From an uncultured Coriobacteriales bacterium (GTDB taxonomy: Bacteria; Actinomycetota; Coriobacteriia; Coriobacteriales; QAMH01): 64,000 nt of DNA. Below, piece by piece: positions 50,721 to 58,985 of the stretch (its first letter is position 1; the number at the start of each line of letters is the position of its first letter). The stretch covers positions 124,001 to 188,000 of the forward strand of contig CAKUES010000001.1 of NCBI GenBank assembly GCA_934646835.1, given 5' to 3'. The notes beneath the pieces were generated by a model. That model saw only the letters and a program-made list of their open reading frames with translations. It had not been told where the DNA came from and ran no database searches. The position numbers and the translations under genes are program-made.

Positions 50721-52337
50721 ATGCAGCTCTCACTCACGTTTGTGGCATCCGCGCTCAACGACAAGCACACCGTCGCCTTGCGCGACGCAGAGGGATTTTT
50801 CTTGCAGTTCGAGCGCTTGGCGCGCTTGTACAATCTGCCCACTTTCAGCTCCGTGCGCCTGTGCACGTCTGGGCAAGGGCACTTTGTCGCACTGGACAAC
50901 CCATCGATTCTCTATATCGTCGACGAGTCCACGGTACCAACCCTGCCAATTGAGCAGGTGCGTAACGGCATCGTCTACATCGGCAACTACGAGCCTCCGC
51001 GCGGCTGCAACGCCGTCTGGGTCTCCTCCCCCGTCGACGCGACCGACCTCTATAACGAGCTGCTCGACCTCTTCGAGAGCATGTCCGCATGGGCAGAGGA
51101 GGTCAACGACACCTTGCTCGACCGCAGGCCGCTAGCCGATGCCGTGGCGCTGTTTGCCAAGGTCACCAACAACCCCTTCTGGTACGCCGACGCCGCCATG
51201 CGCGTCGTGTACATGAGCGAGGACCGCGGTCTGTCCGAGTTCAGCCCCAAGTGGCGCACGCAGTACGAATCGGGCTGGTACTCGAACTCCACCATCTCCA
51301 CGCTCGTGTCAAGCGGCGACCTCGAGAAGCTCAGCATCAACTCCAAGGCCTGGCTGTTCGAGGACATCGGCAAGACCTACACCATCCCCTTCACGACCAA
51401 GGCGGTCTTCGTCAACGGCGCGATCGCAGGCTTCCTCTTCTCGATCCAGCTTCACTTCGAGCACTGCACGCGCGACCTCGAGCTGTCCGAGTACCTCGGC
51501 AACGTCATCGCGAACTTCATCAAGCACGGCGACATCGGCGCCCAGCGCACCAAGCACTTCTGCGAGCAGGCGCTGCGCGCGCGGCTTGCCGGCAACGAGA
51601 TAAGCTCGGCAGAGGCCGAGGAGCTGCTCGACATGCTGTCATGGTCAAGCGCCCCCGGTTTCATCATCGCCGCCTTCGACAGGGCGGACAAGGGCGACGA
51701 CATGCACGAGGCCCCGCAGGTCCAAGTAGAGCTGCTGCGCAAGTGCCTGGGCTTTGGCCAGGTCTTCTCCTACGATGCCTACGTCATCCTCTTTTGCAGC
51801 ACCGAGGAGCTCTCCTACGATGAGATCGAGCGCGAAGTCGGCAACGCCTGCTCCATGCTCGGCTGGAAAGCCGGCGTAAGCGACGAGTTCTCGGACTTTG
51901 CCAGCGCCTCGACCTTCTACGGCCAAGCGCAGATCGCCTTGCGCAAGGGCCAGGCCGCAGACCCGCAGAGCAGCTTCTACTGCTATCGCGACTACGGCAT
52001 GTCCTATATCAGCCAGAAGGTAGCCCTTGCCATGGATGAGCAGCTCTACCTGCACCCAGATATCGTGCGCCTCTTGGAGCACGACGAGGAAAAGGGATCG
52101 CACCTGGTCGAGACCCTGCGCGTCCACCTGTTCAACGAGCGCAACATCACCAAGACCGCCGCCGATCTCGACTTGCACCGCAACAGCGTCATCTACCGCA
52201 TGTCGACCATCGAGGACCTCATCGACAGCGACCTCGACAGCGACGACAACCGCTTCGACCTCATGTTGTCGCTGCGCATCATAGAATCCGAGCCCGCTCG
52301 CTGTGCAAGCCGCACAAAGCCAGAGAGGGAGGAGTAG
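50721..52337 (+). CDS. PucR/CdaR-type transcriptional regulator 1
   Basis: 538 aa from ATG 50721 with GGGAAGCGGGGAG upstream. An N-terminal ligand-type region (about residues 1-150), a middle GAF-like section (FWYADAAMRVVYMSED) and the C-terminal PucR HTH: HLVETLRVHLFNERNITKTA, ADLDLHRNSVIYRMSTIEDL. PucR-family proteins sense small molecules and activate nearby catabolic genes. Divergent from the methyltransferase island and followed after 3 bases by a paralogue, so both probably control that island. Confidence 0.85.
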   Translation: MQLSLTFVASALNDKHTVALRDAEGFFLQFERLARLYNLPTFSSVRLCTSGQGHFVALDNPSILYIVDESTVPTLPIEQVRNGIVYIGNYEPPRGCNAVWVSSPVDATDLYNELLDLFESMSAWAEEVNDTLLDRRPLADAVALFAKVTNNPFWYADAAMRVVYMSEDRGLSEFSPKWRTQYESGWYSNSTISTLVSSGDLEKLSINSKAWLFEDIGKTYTIPFTTKAVFVNGAIAGFLFSIQLHFEHCTRDLELSEYLGNVIANFIKHGDIGAQRTKHFCEQALRARLAGNEISSAEAEELLDMLSWSSAPGFIIAAFDRADKGDDMHEAPQVQVELLRKCLGFGQVFSYDAYVILFCSTEELSYDEIEREVGNACSMLGWKAGVSDEFSDFASASTFYGQAQIALRKGQAADPQSSFYCYRDYGMSYISQKVALAMDEQLYLHPDIVRLLEHDEEKGSHLVETLRVHLFNERNITKTAADLDLHRNSVIYRMSTIEDLIDSDLDSDDNRFDLMLSLRIIESEPARCASRTKPEREE

Positions 52338-52340
52338 CCC

Positions 52341-53861
52341 ATGGAGCTCACGATCAACTTCATCGCCAGGAAGCTGCAGGACTCCTACGGCAACGTCATC
52401 GCCTACAACGACCTCCAGAAAAGCTTCAACAGCTGCCGCGTCTTGAAACCGGGCCAAGTCATCGACAGCAAGGCTCTCTATATGGCGCCAGTCGGCTGCG
52501 ATGACATCGACTTGCTCAACCAGTACCCCGGCCTCATTCTCACAGGCCCCAACTGGCCCCTGGTCAACGCTCCGTTCATCTGGATCAAAGACGACGTCGA
52601 CCCCCTCGAGGCGCTCGCCAAGACACTTGACATCATCGAGGCATGCACGCTTTGGAGCGACAGGATCAGCAAGCTGCTGCTCGACCACGCGCCCACGGAG
52701 AAGGTCGCAGCGCTGCTGTCCGAGGCAACGACCAATCCCTTCGTCTACCTCGACAACTCCCTCCACGTCCGCTACATGAGCCAAAGCGACTACCTCGACA
52801 AGTACAGCCGCAAATGGAAGTCCCTCAAGACCACGGGCAGCTTCGAGACCGAAACCTTGGCGACGCTCATATCAAGCGGAGAGCTCGACCGCATCAACAA
52901 CAGCGCAAAGGCTTGGGTGTGCACCGACAGCAAGGTCTTCGTCATGCCGATGGGCCTCAAAACGATCATGTGCGACGACAACGTCTACGGCTACCTGATG
53001 ACCGTGGGATGCTCGCAAAACCCCGCGTTGTGCGATATCGAGCCACTCGAGGCGCTGGGCAACCTCATCTCGCGCTTTATCGGGCACAGCAGGGCCAACA
53101 TCATGACCAGCACTCACTTCATCGACCAGATAATCAAGGAGTGCCTGGTCAAGCCGCATATCAACGCCACAGAGATCGAGAACCTTGCCAGTTTGCTCGA
53201 GTGGGATGTCGATGACTGCTACCACGTGTCGGTATTCGCGCCCAGCGACAAAAAGAACGGCCCCATCCAAAAGGCGCATACCAACTTGCTCGAGGCCAAC
53301 CTCGGCGGACGAGCAATCTCCTTCGAGTCGCTTGCCGTGCACATCGGCAAGGTAGCGGGAGATACCGACGACCACGCTTTCGTCAAGCAGGCGCAAGCGT
53401 TTTGCAAGAGCCTCAAGTGGAAGATGGGCCTGAGCAACAGCTTCAAGGGCCTGGCAGGCCTGGGGAATGCCTACCTGCAGGGTAAGTTGGCGCTGCGCGA
53501 AGGCCAGCAAAGAGGCGGCGGCGACTCCGTCTTCCGCTTTGGCGACTTTCGCGTGGACTTCATCTGCACAGAGCTGCTCAAACAGGTCGACACGCCGTTT
53601 TTGATCTCCCACGACATCGTGAGCATCGCCGCTTACGACGAGGAAAACGGCACCAACCTGCTCGATACGCTCGAGGCCTACCTGCGCAACGAGCGCAGCA
53701 TGACGAAGACCTCGAACTGCATGTTCCTGCACCGCAACTCCGTCGCCTACAGGATCGAGAAGGTCAAGGCGATGCTCAGATGCGACCTCGACAACCCAGA
53801 GACGCGCGTCGGCTTGCAGCTCTCGCTCAAGATCTGGCGCAGGCTGCAAGCAACCACGTAG
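52341..53861 (+). CDS. PucR/CdaR-type transcriptional regulator 2
   Basis: 506 aa from ATG 52341 with GAGGGAGGAG upstream, 3 bases after the first regulator. Same layout as its neighbour (FIARKLQDSYGNVIAYNDLQ at the start; FVYLDNSLHVRYMSQSD in the middle; NLLDTLEAYLRNERSMTKTS and CMFLHRNSVAYRIEKVKAML at the HTH), about a quarter to a third identical by eye. The pair may form heteromers or sense different ligands of one pathway. An 84-bp perfect inverted repeat follows. Confidence 0.85.
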   Translation: MELTINFIARKLQDSYGNVIAYNDLQKSFNSCRVLKPGQVIDSKALYMAPVGCDDIDLLNQYPGLILTGPNWPLVNAPFIWIKDDVDPLEALAKTLDIIEACTLWSDRISKLLLDHAPTEKVAALLSEATTNPFVYLDNSLHVRYMSQSDYLDKYSRKWKSLKTTGSFETETLATLISSGELDRINNSAKAWVCTDSKVFVMPMGLKTIMCDDNVYGYLMTVGCSQNPALCDIEPLEALGNLISRFIGHSRANIMTSTHFIDQIIKECLVKPHINATEIENLASLLEWDVDDCYHVSVFAPSDKKNGPIQKAHTNLLEANLGGRAISFESLAVHIGKVAGDTDDHAFVKQAQAFCKSLKWKMGLSNSFKGLAGLGNAYLQGKLALREGQQRGGGDSVFRFGDFRVDFICTELLKQVDTPFLISHDIVSIAAYDEENGTNLLDTLEAYLRNERSMTKTSNCMFLHRNSVAYRIEKVKAMLRCDLDNPETRVGLQLSLKIWRRLQATT

Positions 53862-53873
53862 ACGCGGCGATAG

Positions 53874-53957
53874 TGGTCAACGTGTACCAGTGACAAAGTG
53901 ACCAGCACGGCGGGCCCGCCGTGCTGGTCACTTTGTCACTGGTACACGTTGACCACT
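53874..53957. repeat. 84-bp perfect inverted repeat
   Basis: GTGGTCAACGTGTACCAGTG...GCGGGCCCGC...CACTGGTACACGTTGACCAC, fully self-complementary. Inner words CAGTGACAAAGTGACC relate it to repeat A. Likely terminator for the regulator genes. Confidence 0.8.
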
Positions 53958-54040
53958 GCTTGCGGGATGCGACTTATCAGGATCGTGCAGGTCATTACCG
54001 TCATCGGTCTGCCCGACGAGCGCTACCGTGCAGGTCAATA

Positions 54041-54067
54041 CGTAGGGGTCGATTTTAATCGACCCCA
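54041..54067. repeat. Palindrome preceded by CGTA
   Basis: CGTAGGGGTCGATTTTAATC then GACCCC; the same palindrome (GGGGTCGATTNNAATCGACCCC) occurs at 62936. Confidence 0.6.
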
Positions 54068-54117
54068 CCTTGCCGCCGCTGGCTGGTCTTGCGGAAGCGC
54101 CATTGGACGCCAACACC

Positions 54118-54170
54118 CGTAGGGGAGGGACCGAAGTCCCTCCCCTTGAGTCTTGCATCAATCAGCGCCG
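54118..54170 (-). repeat. Repeat B, copy 11 (inverted)
   Basis: CGTAGGGGAGGGACCGAAGTC, then CCTCCCC and GCATCAATCAGCGCCGCC, the left end of the 111-bp unit in reverse. Confidence 0.7.
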
Positions 54171-54173
54171 CCG

Positions 54174-54707
54174 CTAGAAGATGACGGCGCCGGTGTAGGT
54201 GATCGTGAGGCGGCCGTGGTTGTAGGGGACCTTTGCCTTGTCGCAGACCTCGCTGACCATGAGGCCGGCGGACTCCATCGACACGAGGCGCTTGTCCGGG
54301 AAGCGGCACGGCTCGTCGGGATAGGTGCACTTGGGGCACAAGGTGCAGGCACCGGAGGCGAGGATGAGGGCATCGGCCCCCGCCTCGCGCAACTTGTCCG
54401 CCAGGGCGAAGACGCGTTCCTTCTGGATGGCCTCTGCCTCCTGCATGGTCTCGACGTCGAAGTCGTCTTCCATCTCGCGCACGGTCTGGACGACAAGGCA
54501 AGTATCCTTGGCGGCGATAGTCGCGGCGTACTCCTCGAGCTCGCCGCAGGCCGGCGGACACGACCAGTTGCGCCCAAACATCCCGCAGCGCCCTGCTGCG
54601 CACATGTTGCGCACGTCAGCGCGCACGCGCAACTCGCTTGCCGCGCAAGCTCCAAAATCCTCGAACCCGACCTCTGCCGCAACGGCCTCCAAAGCCGCCT
54701 GATCCAT
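54174..54707 (-). CDS. DUF2284 metal-binding protein
   Basis: 177 aa from ATG 54707. Cys-rich DUF2284 pattern: DFGACAASELRVRADVRNMC near residues 16-35, AGRCGMFGRNWSCPPACG, SGACTLCPKCTYPDEPCRFP and the C-terminal YNHGRLTITYTGAVIF. Members are thought to bind metal or Fe-S clusters and are frequent in methanogens and anaerobes, often near corrinoid genes. The reaction is not known. It lies 37 bases downstream of the acetyltransferase gene. Confidence 0.88.
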   Translation of the reverse strand: MDQAALEAVAAEVGFEDFGACAASELRVRADVRNMCAAGRCGMFGRNWSCPPACGELEEYAATIAAKDTCLVVQTVREMEDDFDVETMQEAEAIQKERVFALADKLREAGADALILASGACTLCPKCTYPDEPCRFPDKRLVSMESAGLMVSEVCDKAKVPYNHGRLTITYTGAVIF

Positions 54708-54744
54708 AGCTCTCCCTCTCCCCTTCTCTGTGCTGCTCCCGATT

Positions 54745-55545
54745 CTACCCTGCGTACGGGACAAAGCCCATGCGCTCCTCGAGGAAGGCGTCGCGTTCCT
54801 CGTCGCTGCCGATACGCGTCTCGCTCAGCTCGCCATTCTGTATGATCTTCAAAACGCCCGCACGATAAGAGATGTGGCCCTCAGGGGTGCGGATATTGGC
54901 GATCTGCGTCTCGCGGAAGAGCATCCCGGGAAGCGACATCGCCGCGTTGAGCAGGTCGAAGTCCTTGTCCTCGACAGGTGTGGTGCAGACCATGAGCTCG
55001 GTCTGGCTGGAGCCATCGTCGCGCACCCTGTCAAGGCGCCACCAGCTCTCGCCCTCGTCGCAGGCGACAAAGTGCGTACGTCCGTCGAAGGTCTCCTGGC
55101 CGTCGACCAGGGCGACCGGCACCGTGCTCGACGGGCCGCCAAAGCCCACGTCGACGTAGTTGAGCACACCGTCGAGCTCCACGAGCTCGCCGCGATGGTT
55201 GATAGCGCGCGGATCCCCGCCCATCACCGGGCGCGCAAGCGCAGGGCGTGTCTTGTAACCCAGGGCCAGCAGCAGCTCCCTAAAGAACCTGTTGAGCTCG
55301 AAGCAGTAGCCGCCGTGCGCGTCCTCGACCACCTTCTTGTACAGGCCGTCGACGCTCAGATCGGGGCGCGTGCCCGTCTGAACGAGGTCGATGGTCTCGA
55401 AGGGCACGAAGTTTTGATGTGCCTCGATGATACGGGCAAGACCGTCCTTGCTCGGCTGTTCCCCTTGAACGCCAGCCTCAAGGCCGATGCGCTCGAGATA
55501 TGCGCTGACCTGGGCATCTGTAAGCGCGCTCGTTTCCTGATCCAT
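54745..55545 (-). CDS. Arylamine N-acetyltransferase
   Basis: 266 aa from ATG 55545 with GAGGGGG upstream. The NAT catalytic triad is visible: Cys in HGGYCFELNRFFRELL (near residue 72), His in AINHRGELVEL and Asp in YVDVGFGG. Also NFVPFETIDL, and LDRVRDDGSSQTELMVC in the C-terminal part. NATs move acetyl from acetyl-CoA to arylamines and hydrazines; in gut actinobacteria they can modify drugs such as 5-aminosalicylate. Divergent from cbiL. Confidence 0.93.
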   Translation of the reverse strand: MDQETSALTDAQVSAYLERIGLEAGVQGEQPSKDGLARIIEAHQNFVPFETIDLVQTGTRPDLSVDGLYKKVVEDAHGGYCFELNRFFRELLLALGYKTRPALARPVMGGDPRAINHRGELVELDGVLNYVDVGFGGPSSTVPVALVDGQETFDGRTHFVACDEGESWWRLDRVRDDGSSQTELMVCTTPVEDKDFDLLNAAMSLPGMLFRETQIANIRTPEGHISYRAGVLKIIQNGELSETRIGSDEERDAFLEERMGFVPYAG

Positions 55546-55734
55546 GATTGCCCCCTCTTCTTGCAATGATAGGGCGATGCTACCGCGGGGCGCAGGAAGC
55601 TTGTACGGTCAGCGCGCACCGCGTTGCGTGATGTTTATTGTGTAAAGTGTCCACAGCGATGAGGGCGCGTTTTGAAACAATGTATGGCGAAGCATAGACA
55701 GCGCTGCGTGCAGCAAAATAGCCGGAAGGAAGCG

Positions 55735-56433
55735 ATGATGAGCGACAAGCAAGGGACCCTGTACGGAGTGAGCGTTGGGCCGGGCGACCCGGAGCTGCTC
55801 ACGATCAAGGCAGTCAAGGTGCTCGAGGCGGCCGATGTCATCGCCGCGCCCAATATCGGCCACGGTCGCCAGACGGCCCTCACCATCGTCAAGGACCACA
55901 TCCAGGGAAAGCCCCTCGTCGACTGCTCGACGCCCATGCTGCGCGAGCGCGCCAAAGTACTCGAAGCATACGACATGGTGTCCGATAAGTTGGCAGCCTT
56001 GCTCGACGAGGGCAAGGACGTTGCCTTCGTCTGCCTTGGCGACATCGGCGTCTACTCAACCTACTACTACCTGCACGAGCGCTTGGTCGCGCGCGGGTAT
56101 CGCTGCGAGGTCATCCCCGGCATCACCTCGTTTTGCGCGGCGGCAGCTCAGCTGGGCCAGCCCCTGTGCGAGGGTCCTGAGCAGCTGCGCATCGTGCCGG
56201 TCATCGCAGGCGACATGCAAGACGGCATTGCCGAGCACGGCACGACGGTGTTCATGAAGTCCGGCAAGGACCTCGGTCAGCTGCGCCGTGCCCTTGACGA
56301 GGCACAGCTCACAAGCAAGGCCTCCCTCGTCGCCAACTGCGGCCTCGAGGACCAGGCCCTCTACCCCAACCTCGCCGACGTCCCCCAAGACATGAGCGAC
56401 TACTTCACCCTCGTGCTCTTAAGGCAGGAGTAG
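55735..56433 (+). CDS. cbiL: Cobalt-factor-II / precorrin-2 C20-methyltransferase
   Basis: 232 aa. ATG 55735 (adjacent ATG 55738) with GGAAGGAAG upstream. Tetrapyrrole methylase signatures: LYGVSVGPGDPELLTIKAVK, VCLGDIGVYSTYYYL, EVIPGITSFCAAAAQLGQPL and FMKSGKDLGQLRRAL. First methylation after cobalt insertion. On the opposite strand from the other cbi genes and 14 kb away from them, and without a riboswitch in front. Confidence 0.96.
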   Translation: MMSDKQGTLYGVSVGPGDPELLTIKAVKVLEAADVIAAPNIGHGRQTALTIVKDHIQGKPLVDCSTPMLRERAKVLEAYDMVSDKLAALLDEGKDVAFVCLGDIGVYSTYYYLHERLVARGYRCEVIPGITSFCAAAAQLGQPLCEGPEQLRIVPVIAGDMQDGIAEHGTTVFMKSGKDLGQLRRALDEAQLTSKASLVANCGLEDQALYPNLADVPQDMSDYFTLVLLRQE

Positions 56434-56492
56434 CAGAATCGAACGAAATCGACCAAGTCATATCCGTTCGATCTGGCAACTTGCTCGGGGGG

Positions 56493-56597
56493 ATGACACA
56501 CTTTGTGCCAGTGACATTGTGTGTCATGCCATAGAGTCGCAGGATATCCCCGAGTCTTCTGCATGACACACAATGTCACTGGCACAAAGTGTGTCAT
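56493..56597. repeat. Repeat A, copy 8
   Basis: ATGACACACTTTGTGCCAGTG ... CACTGGCACAAAGTGTGTCAT, between cbiL (plus) and the lipoprotein gene (minus); probably ends both transcripts. Confidence 0.88.
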
Positions 56598-56625
56598 CAA
56601 ACATCCGCCCGCGCCCGCCCCTTCC

Positions 56626-57114
56626 CTACTCCTTGGGCTGGACGTCGGTAAACTTCACCTTGTGGTCGTACCACTTGCCCTTCTTGCCGATGAGCGCCAT
56701 GTCGAACTCTTGGTCGATGACGGGGACTGGCAGGTCGAAGGCGCTGACGGTCTGCTTGTAGCCGTCATCGTAGACAACCTTCTCCTTTTGCGCCTCGATG
56801 AGCTCGGCGCCGGGTTCCTGAGCCTTGTCCTTGGTACCCAGGTACAGCTTCTGGATGGAGGTGCTCGGCATGATCAGGTGGGCAACTGCGTTGCCGTCGG
56901 CGTCAACCGTGAGCGTGCACCTGCCCTCGCAGACCTCGTTGAGGTGGATCATCGACATGAGGTCGGAGGAAAACTCCGCGGTGTAGGCGCCCTCTTCCAG
57001 CCCGCTGTTGGTACTGGCAGGGCTACCGCTTCCGGCAGAGCCACTGCAACCGGCGGCGAACAGGCAGCCGCATAGGGCGACGGCGGAAATCAAAACGGTG
57101 AGAAGCTTCTTCAT
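56626..57114 (-). CDS. NEAT-like lipoprotein next to CbiK
   Basis: 162 aa from ATG 57114 with AGTAGGAG upstream. Lipobox CGCLFAAGC (Cys near residue 23), then a single beta domain: LEEGAYTAEFSSD, GRCTLTVDADGNAVAHLIMP, KLYLGTKDKAQEPG, AFDLPVPVIDQEFDMALIGK and a final WYDHKVKF. The design matches the importer lipoprotein at 36943 (entry GxYxVE, strand pair, FxVPV block, C-terminal strand). It probably binds the same type of ligand at the cell surface. Downstream of cbiK, with a terminator-like hairpin between. Confidence 0.72.
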   Translation of the reverse strand: MKKLLTVLISAVALCGCLFAAGCSGSAGSGSPASTNSGLEEGAYTAEFSSDLMSMIHLNEVCEGRCTLTVDADGNAVAHLIMPSTSIQKLYLGTKDKAQEPGAELIEAQKEKVVYDDGYKQTVSAFDLPVPVIDQEFDMALIGKKGKWYDHKVKFTDVQPKE

Positions 57115-57214
57115 CAGCACTCCTACTTCTAATCAATCGCAAACAACGGCAGCTACCAGTATAGCCGCCCACATTCGGCAGCGCACGACGCAGCGCAGCG
57201 CGTCCAGAGCAAAC

Positions 57215-57249
57215 AAGGCCCCCGGCTCGCGCAAGCAGCCGAGGGCCTT
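57215..57249 (-). terminator. Terminator after cbiK
   Basis: AAGGCCCCCGGCT/AGCCGAGGGCCTT stem with one mismatch and a 9-nt loop, followed by TGTTTGC on the minus strand. Confidence 0.7.
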
Positions 57250-57286
57250 CGTTTATCGGCATTCAGTTCAAGCTGAAAGCTCGAGG

Positions 57287-58483
57287 CTACATAACGGCCT
57301 TGATGTGGTCGATGTAGATCTGCTGAACCTCAGGAAGTGCGCCGAGACCCTGGATCTGGGCAGTGACGGAGTCGAAGGCGCCAGATGCCTTGAAGGTGGA
57401 AACCCAAGAGTCGTCGTCATCGCCGGCCATGTCGTTGTTGGCGTGGTCGCCAGCGACAACCATCAGCGGGCGCATGATGACGTTCTTGTAGCCGGCCTTC
57501 TTGACGGCCTTGAGGACAGCGTCAAGCGAGGTGGACTCGGGCTCGCCCTCAACAGTACCGATGAAGACGTTCTTGTAGCCCAGGTCGTTCATCTGAGCCT
57601 GCATCTCGCTGTAGGTGATGGTAGCCTTGTGACCAGTGCCGTGACCCATGAAGACGAAGGCGGTGCCGTCCTTGGCAGCTGCGGCGGCGTCAGCGTAGTT
57701 GGCGTCCTTGCAGGCAGCGGCAGTGATGGCCTTGGCAACGATCTTCTTCTCCTTGTTGACGGAGGTCGCAGTCTTGCCGTAGGTGCCGAGCATAGCCTCG
57801 GAGAACTTGACGTTGATGTCGCCCTTGGCGGCCTCGACCTGCTCCTTGAGCTCGTCGAACTCAGCGCCGTTCATCAGATGGGTCGGGGCGATGATCAGCT
57901 CCTTGACGCCGTTGGCCTTAGCGCGCTCCATAGCCTGGTCGACGTTGTCGATCTTCTCGCCGTCACGAGCCTGGATGTGGTTGATGATGATCTGAGCGGT
58001 GAATGCGCGGCGGACAGACCAGTCGGGGTATGCCTTCTGGATGGCCTTCTCGGCTGCGCCGATGGTCTCAACGCGGCTGTCGTTGAAGGAGGTGCCAAAG
58101 CTGCAGACCAAGATCTCCTTGTCGCCGATGTTGTCGGCGTTCAGGGGATCGTCCTTGGAGGCGTCGCCCGTGTCACGGCCAAAGTAATCCGGATCGGCGT
58201 TCTCACCCTCGACCATGGCCTTCTGAGTGTCGGTCAGGCCATCCCATGCGGCCTTTGCGGCCTCGCAGTCTGCGTCGGTGGTGTCGGTGCGCTCCTGGAC
58301 GTAGATGGCGTCGATGAGCTTTGCGCAGTTGTCGGCAGCTGCCTGGTCGTCAGTGGCAGTAGCCTGGGTCTGCTGGTTGTTGGAGCCGCTCTTCTGATCG
58401 GAGCTACCGCAGCCTCCGAGCATGGAGACGGCGAGGATGCCGGCGCAGGCAACAGCCGCGACGGTCTTAACGTGCTTCCTCAT
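57287..58483 (-). CDS. cbiK: Exported sirohydrochlorin cobaltochelatase (lipoprotein CbiK)
   Basis: 398 aa from ATG 58483 with GGGAGGAAG upstream. A lipoprotein signal (MRKHVKTVAAVACAG, lipobox SMLGGC, Cys near residue 25) and a linker to about residue 115 precede a full CbiK domain: EILVCSFGTSFNDSR, first ligand His in IIAPTHLMNGAEFDEL, second in FVFMGHGTGHKA, and VIMRPLMVVAGDHANNDMAG. CbiK inserts Co2+ into sirohydrochlorin; related periplasmic forms are known in Desulfovibrio. Here the enzyme should sit outside the membrane. Behind a cobalamin riboswitch with an intrinsic terminator. Confidence 0.93.
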   Translation of the reverse strand: MRKHVKTVAAVACAGILAVSMLGGCGSSDQKSGSNNQQTQATATDDQAAADNCAKLIDAIYVQERTDTTDADCEAAKAAWDGLTDTQKAMVEGENADPDYFGRDTGDASKDDPLNADNIGDKEILVCSFGTSFNDSRVETIGAAEKAIQKAYPDWSVRRAFTAQIIINHIQARDGEKIDNVDQAMERAKANGVKELIIAPTHLMNGAEFDELKEQVEAAKGDINVKFSEAMLGTYGKTATSVNKEKKIVAKAITAAACKDANYADAAAAAKDGTAFVFMGHGTGHKATITYSEMQAQMNDLGYKNVFIGTVEGEPESTSLDAVLKAVKKAGYKNVIMRPLMVVAGDHANNDMAGDDDDSWVSTFKASGAFDSVTAQIQGLGALPEVQQIYIDHIKAVM

Positions 58484-58507
58484 GTACTTCCTCCCAAAAT
58501 AAAAAAC

Positions 58508-58525
58508 CGCGGGACGAGCCCCGCG
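58508..58525 (-). terminator. Riboswitch-controlled terminator before cbiK
   Basis: Stem CGCGGG/CCCGCG with a 6-nt loop and T6 on the minus strand, between the aptamer (58618-58793) and the cbiK ribosome site (about 58488-58496). Ideal position for B12-dependent transcription termination. Confidence 0.8.
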
Positions 58526-58617
58526 AACAGCCGACAGCCACATAGCAGCGCTCCCAGATGCGCTGCCGCTAAACGGTGGCAAGTCAGTTACTCGTGACTC
58601 ATATCCCTTCCTATGGT

Positions 58618-58793
58618 CGATGAGCAGGTTTCCTGACTAACGGTTTTCGAGCAAGGCCGCCTTCCCGGTCTCCCAGTGGCTGAGATGCGCGCCGCGCTCT
58701 CGTGGCCTTACCCCTACCGAACACAGTAGCGAGTCTGTGCGGGATTCTCACCCGCTTCCCTTTCAACCCCTGCCATGGCAGGGGCACTCATCG
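58618..58793 (-). promoter_or_regulatory. Cobalamin riboswitch upstream of cbiK
   Basis: Complete aptamer on the minus strand: P1 arms CGATGAG (58793-58787) and CTCATCG (58624-58618); AAAGGGAAGCGGGTGAGAAT, CCGCACAGACTCGCTACTGT, GCCACTGGGAGACCGGGAAG and the B12 box AGTCAGGAAACCTGC. All class-I cobalamin riboswitch landmarks are in order. Confidence 0.95.
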
Positions 58794-58985
58794 CTTTCGA
58801 ATACTAACACGTTAATTAGCCGCTTGAATCAGCCAGACTGCCTTAGTGGACGGCAGGCGTTTTGGTCAGTGTGCACATATCGTCTTTACGCGGGTTCGAC
58901 GGCACGCGACCCGGCCTAGCTCGGCCGAACTTGCTACCATAACTCGATAGCAAAAACCGCGTTTATCGAGCAAGGAGATCGCCTC
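58794..58985. other. Divergent spacer between riboswitch and DUF512 gene
   Basis: Holds the promoters of both transcripts; AAGGAG before the TTG start at 58986. An AT-rich stretch (ACTAACACGTTAATTAGC near 58803-58820) includes a likely promoter for the riboswitch RNA. No gene. Confidence 0.4.

Noticed and set aside
13933..56597. CRISPR array from the many repeats
   Set aside because: Copies are kilobases apart, internally palindromic and have no regular spacers; no cas genes are present.
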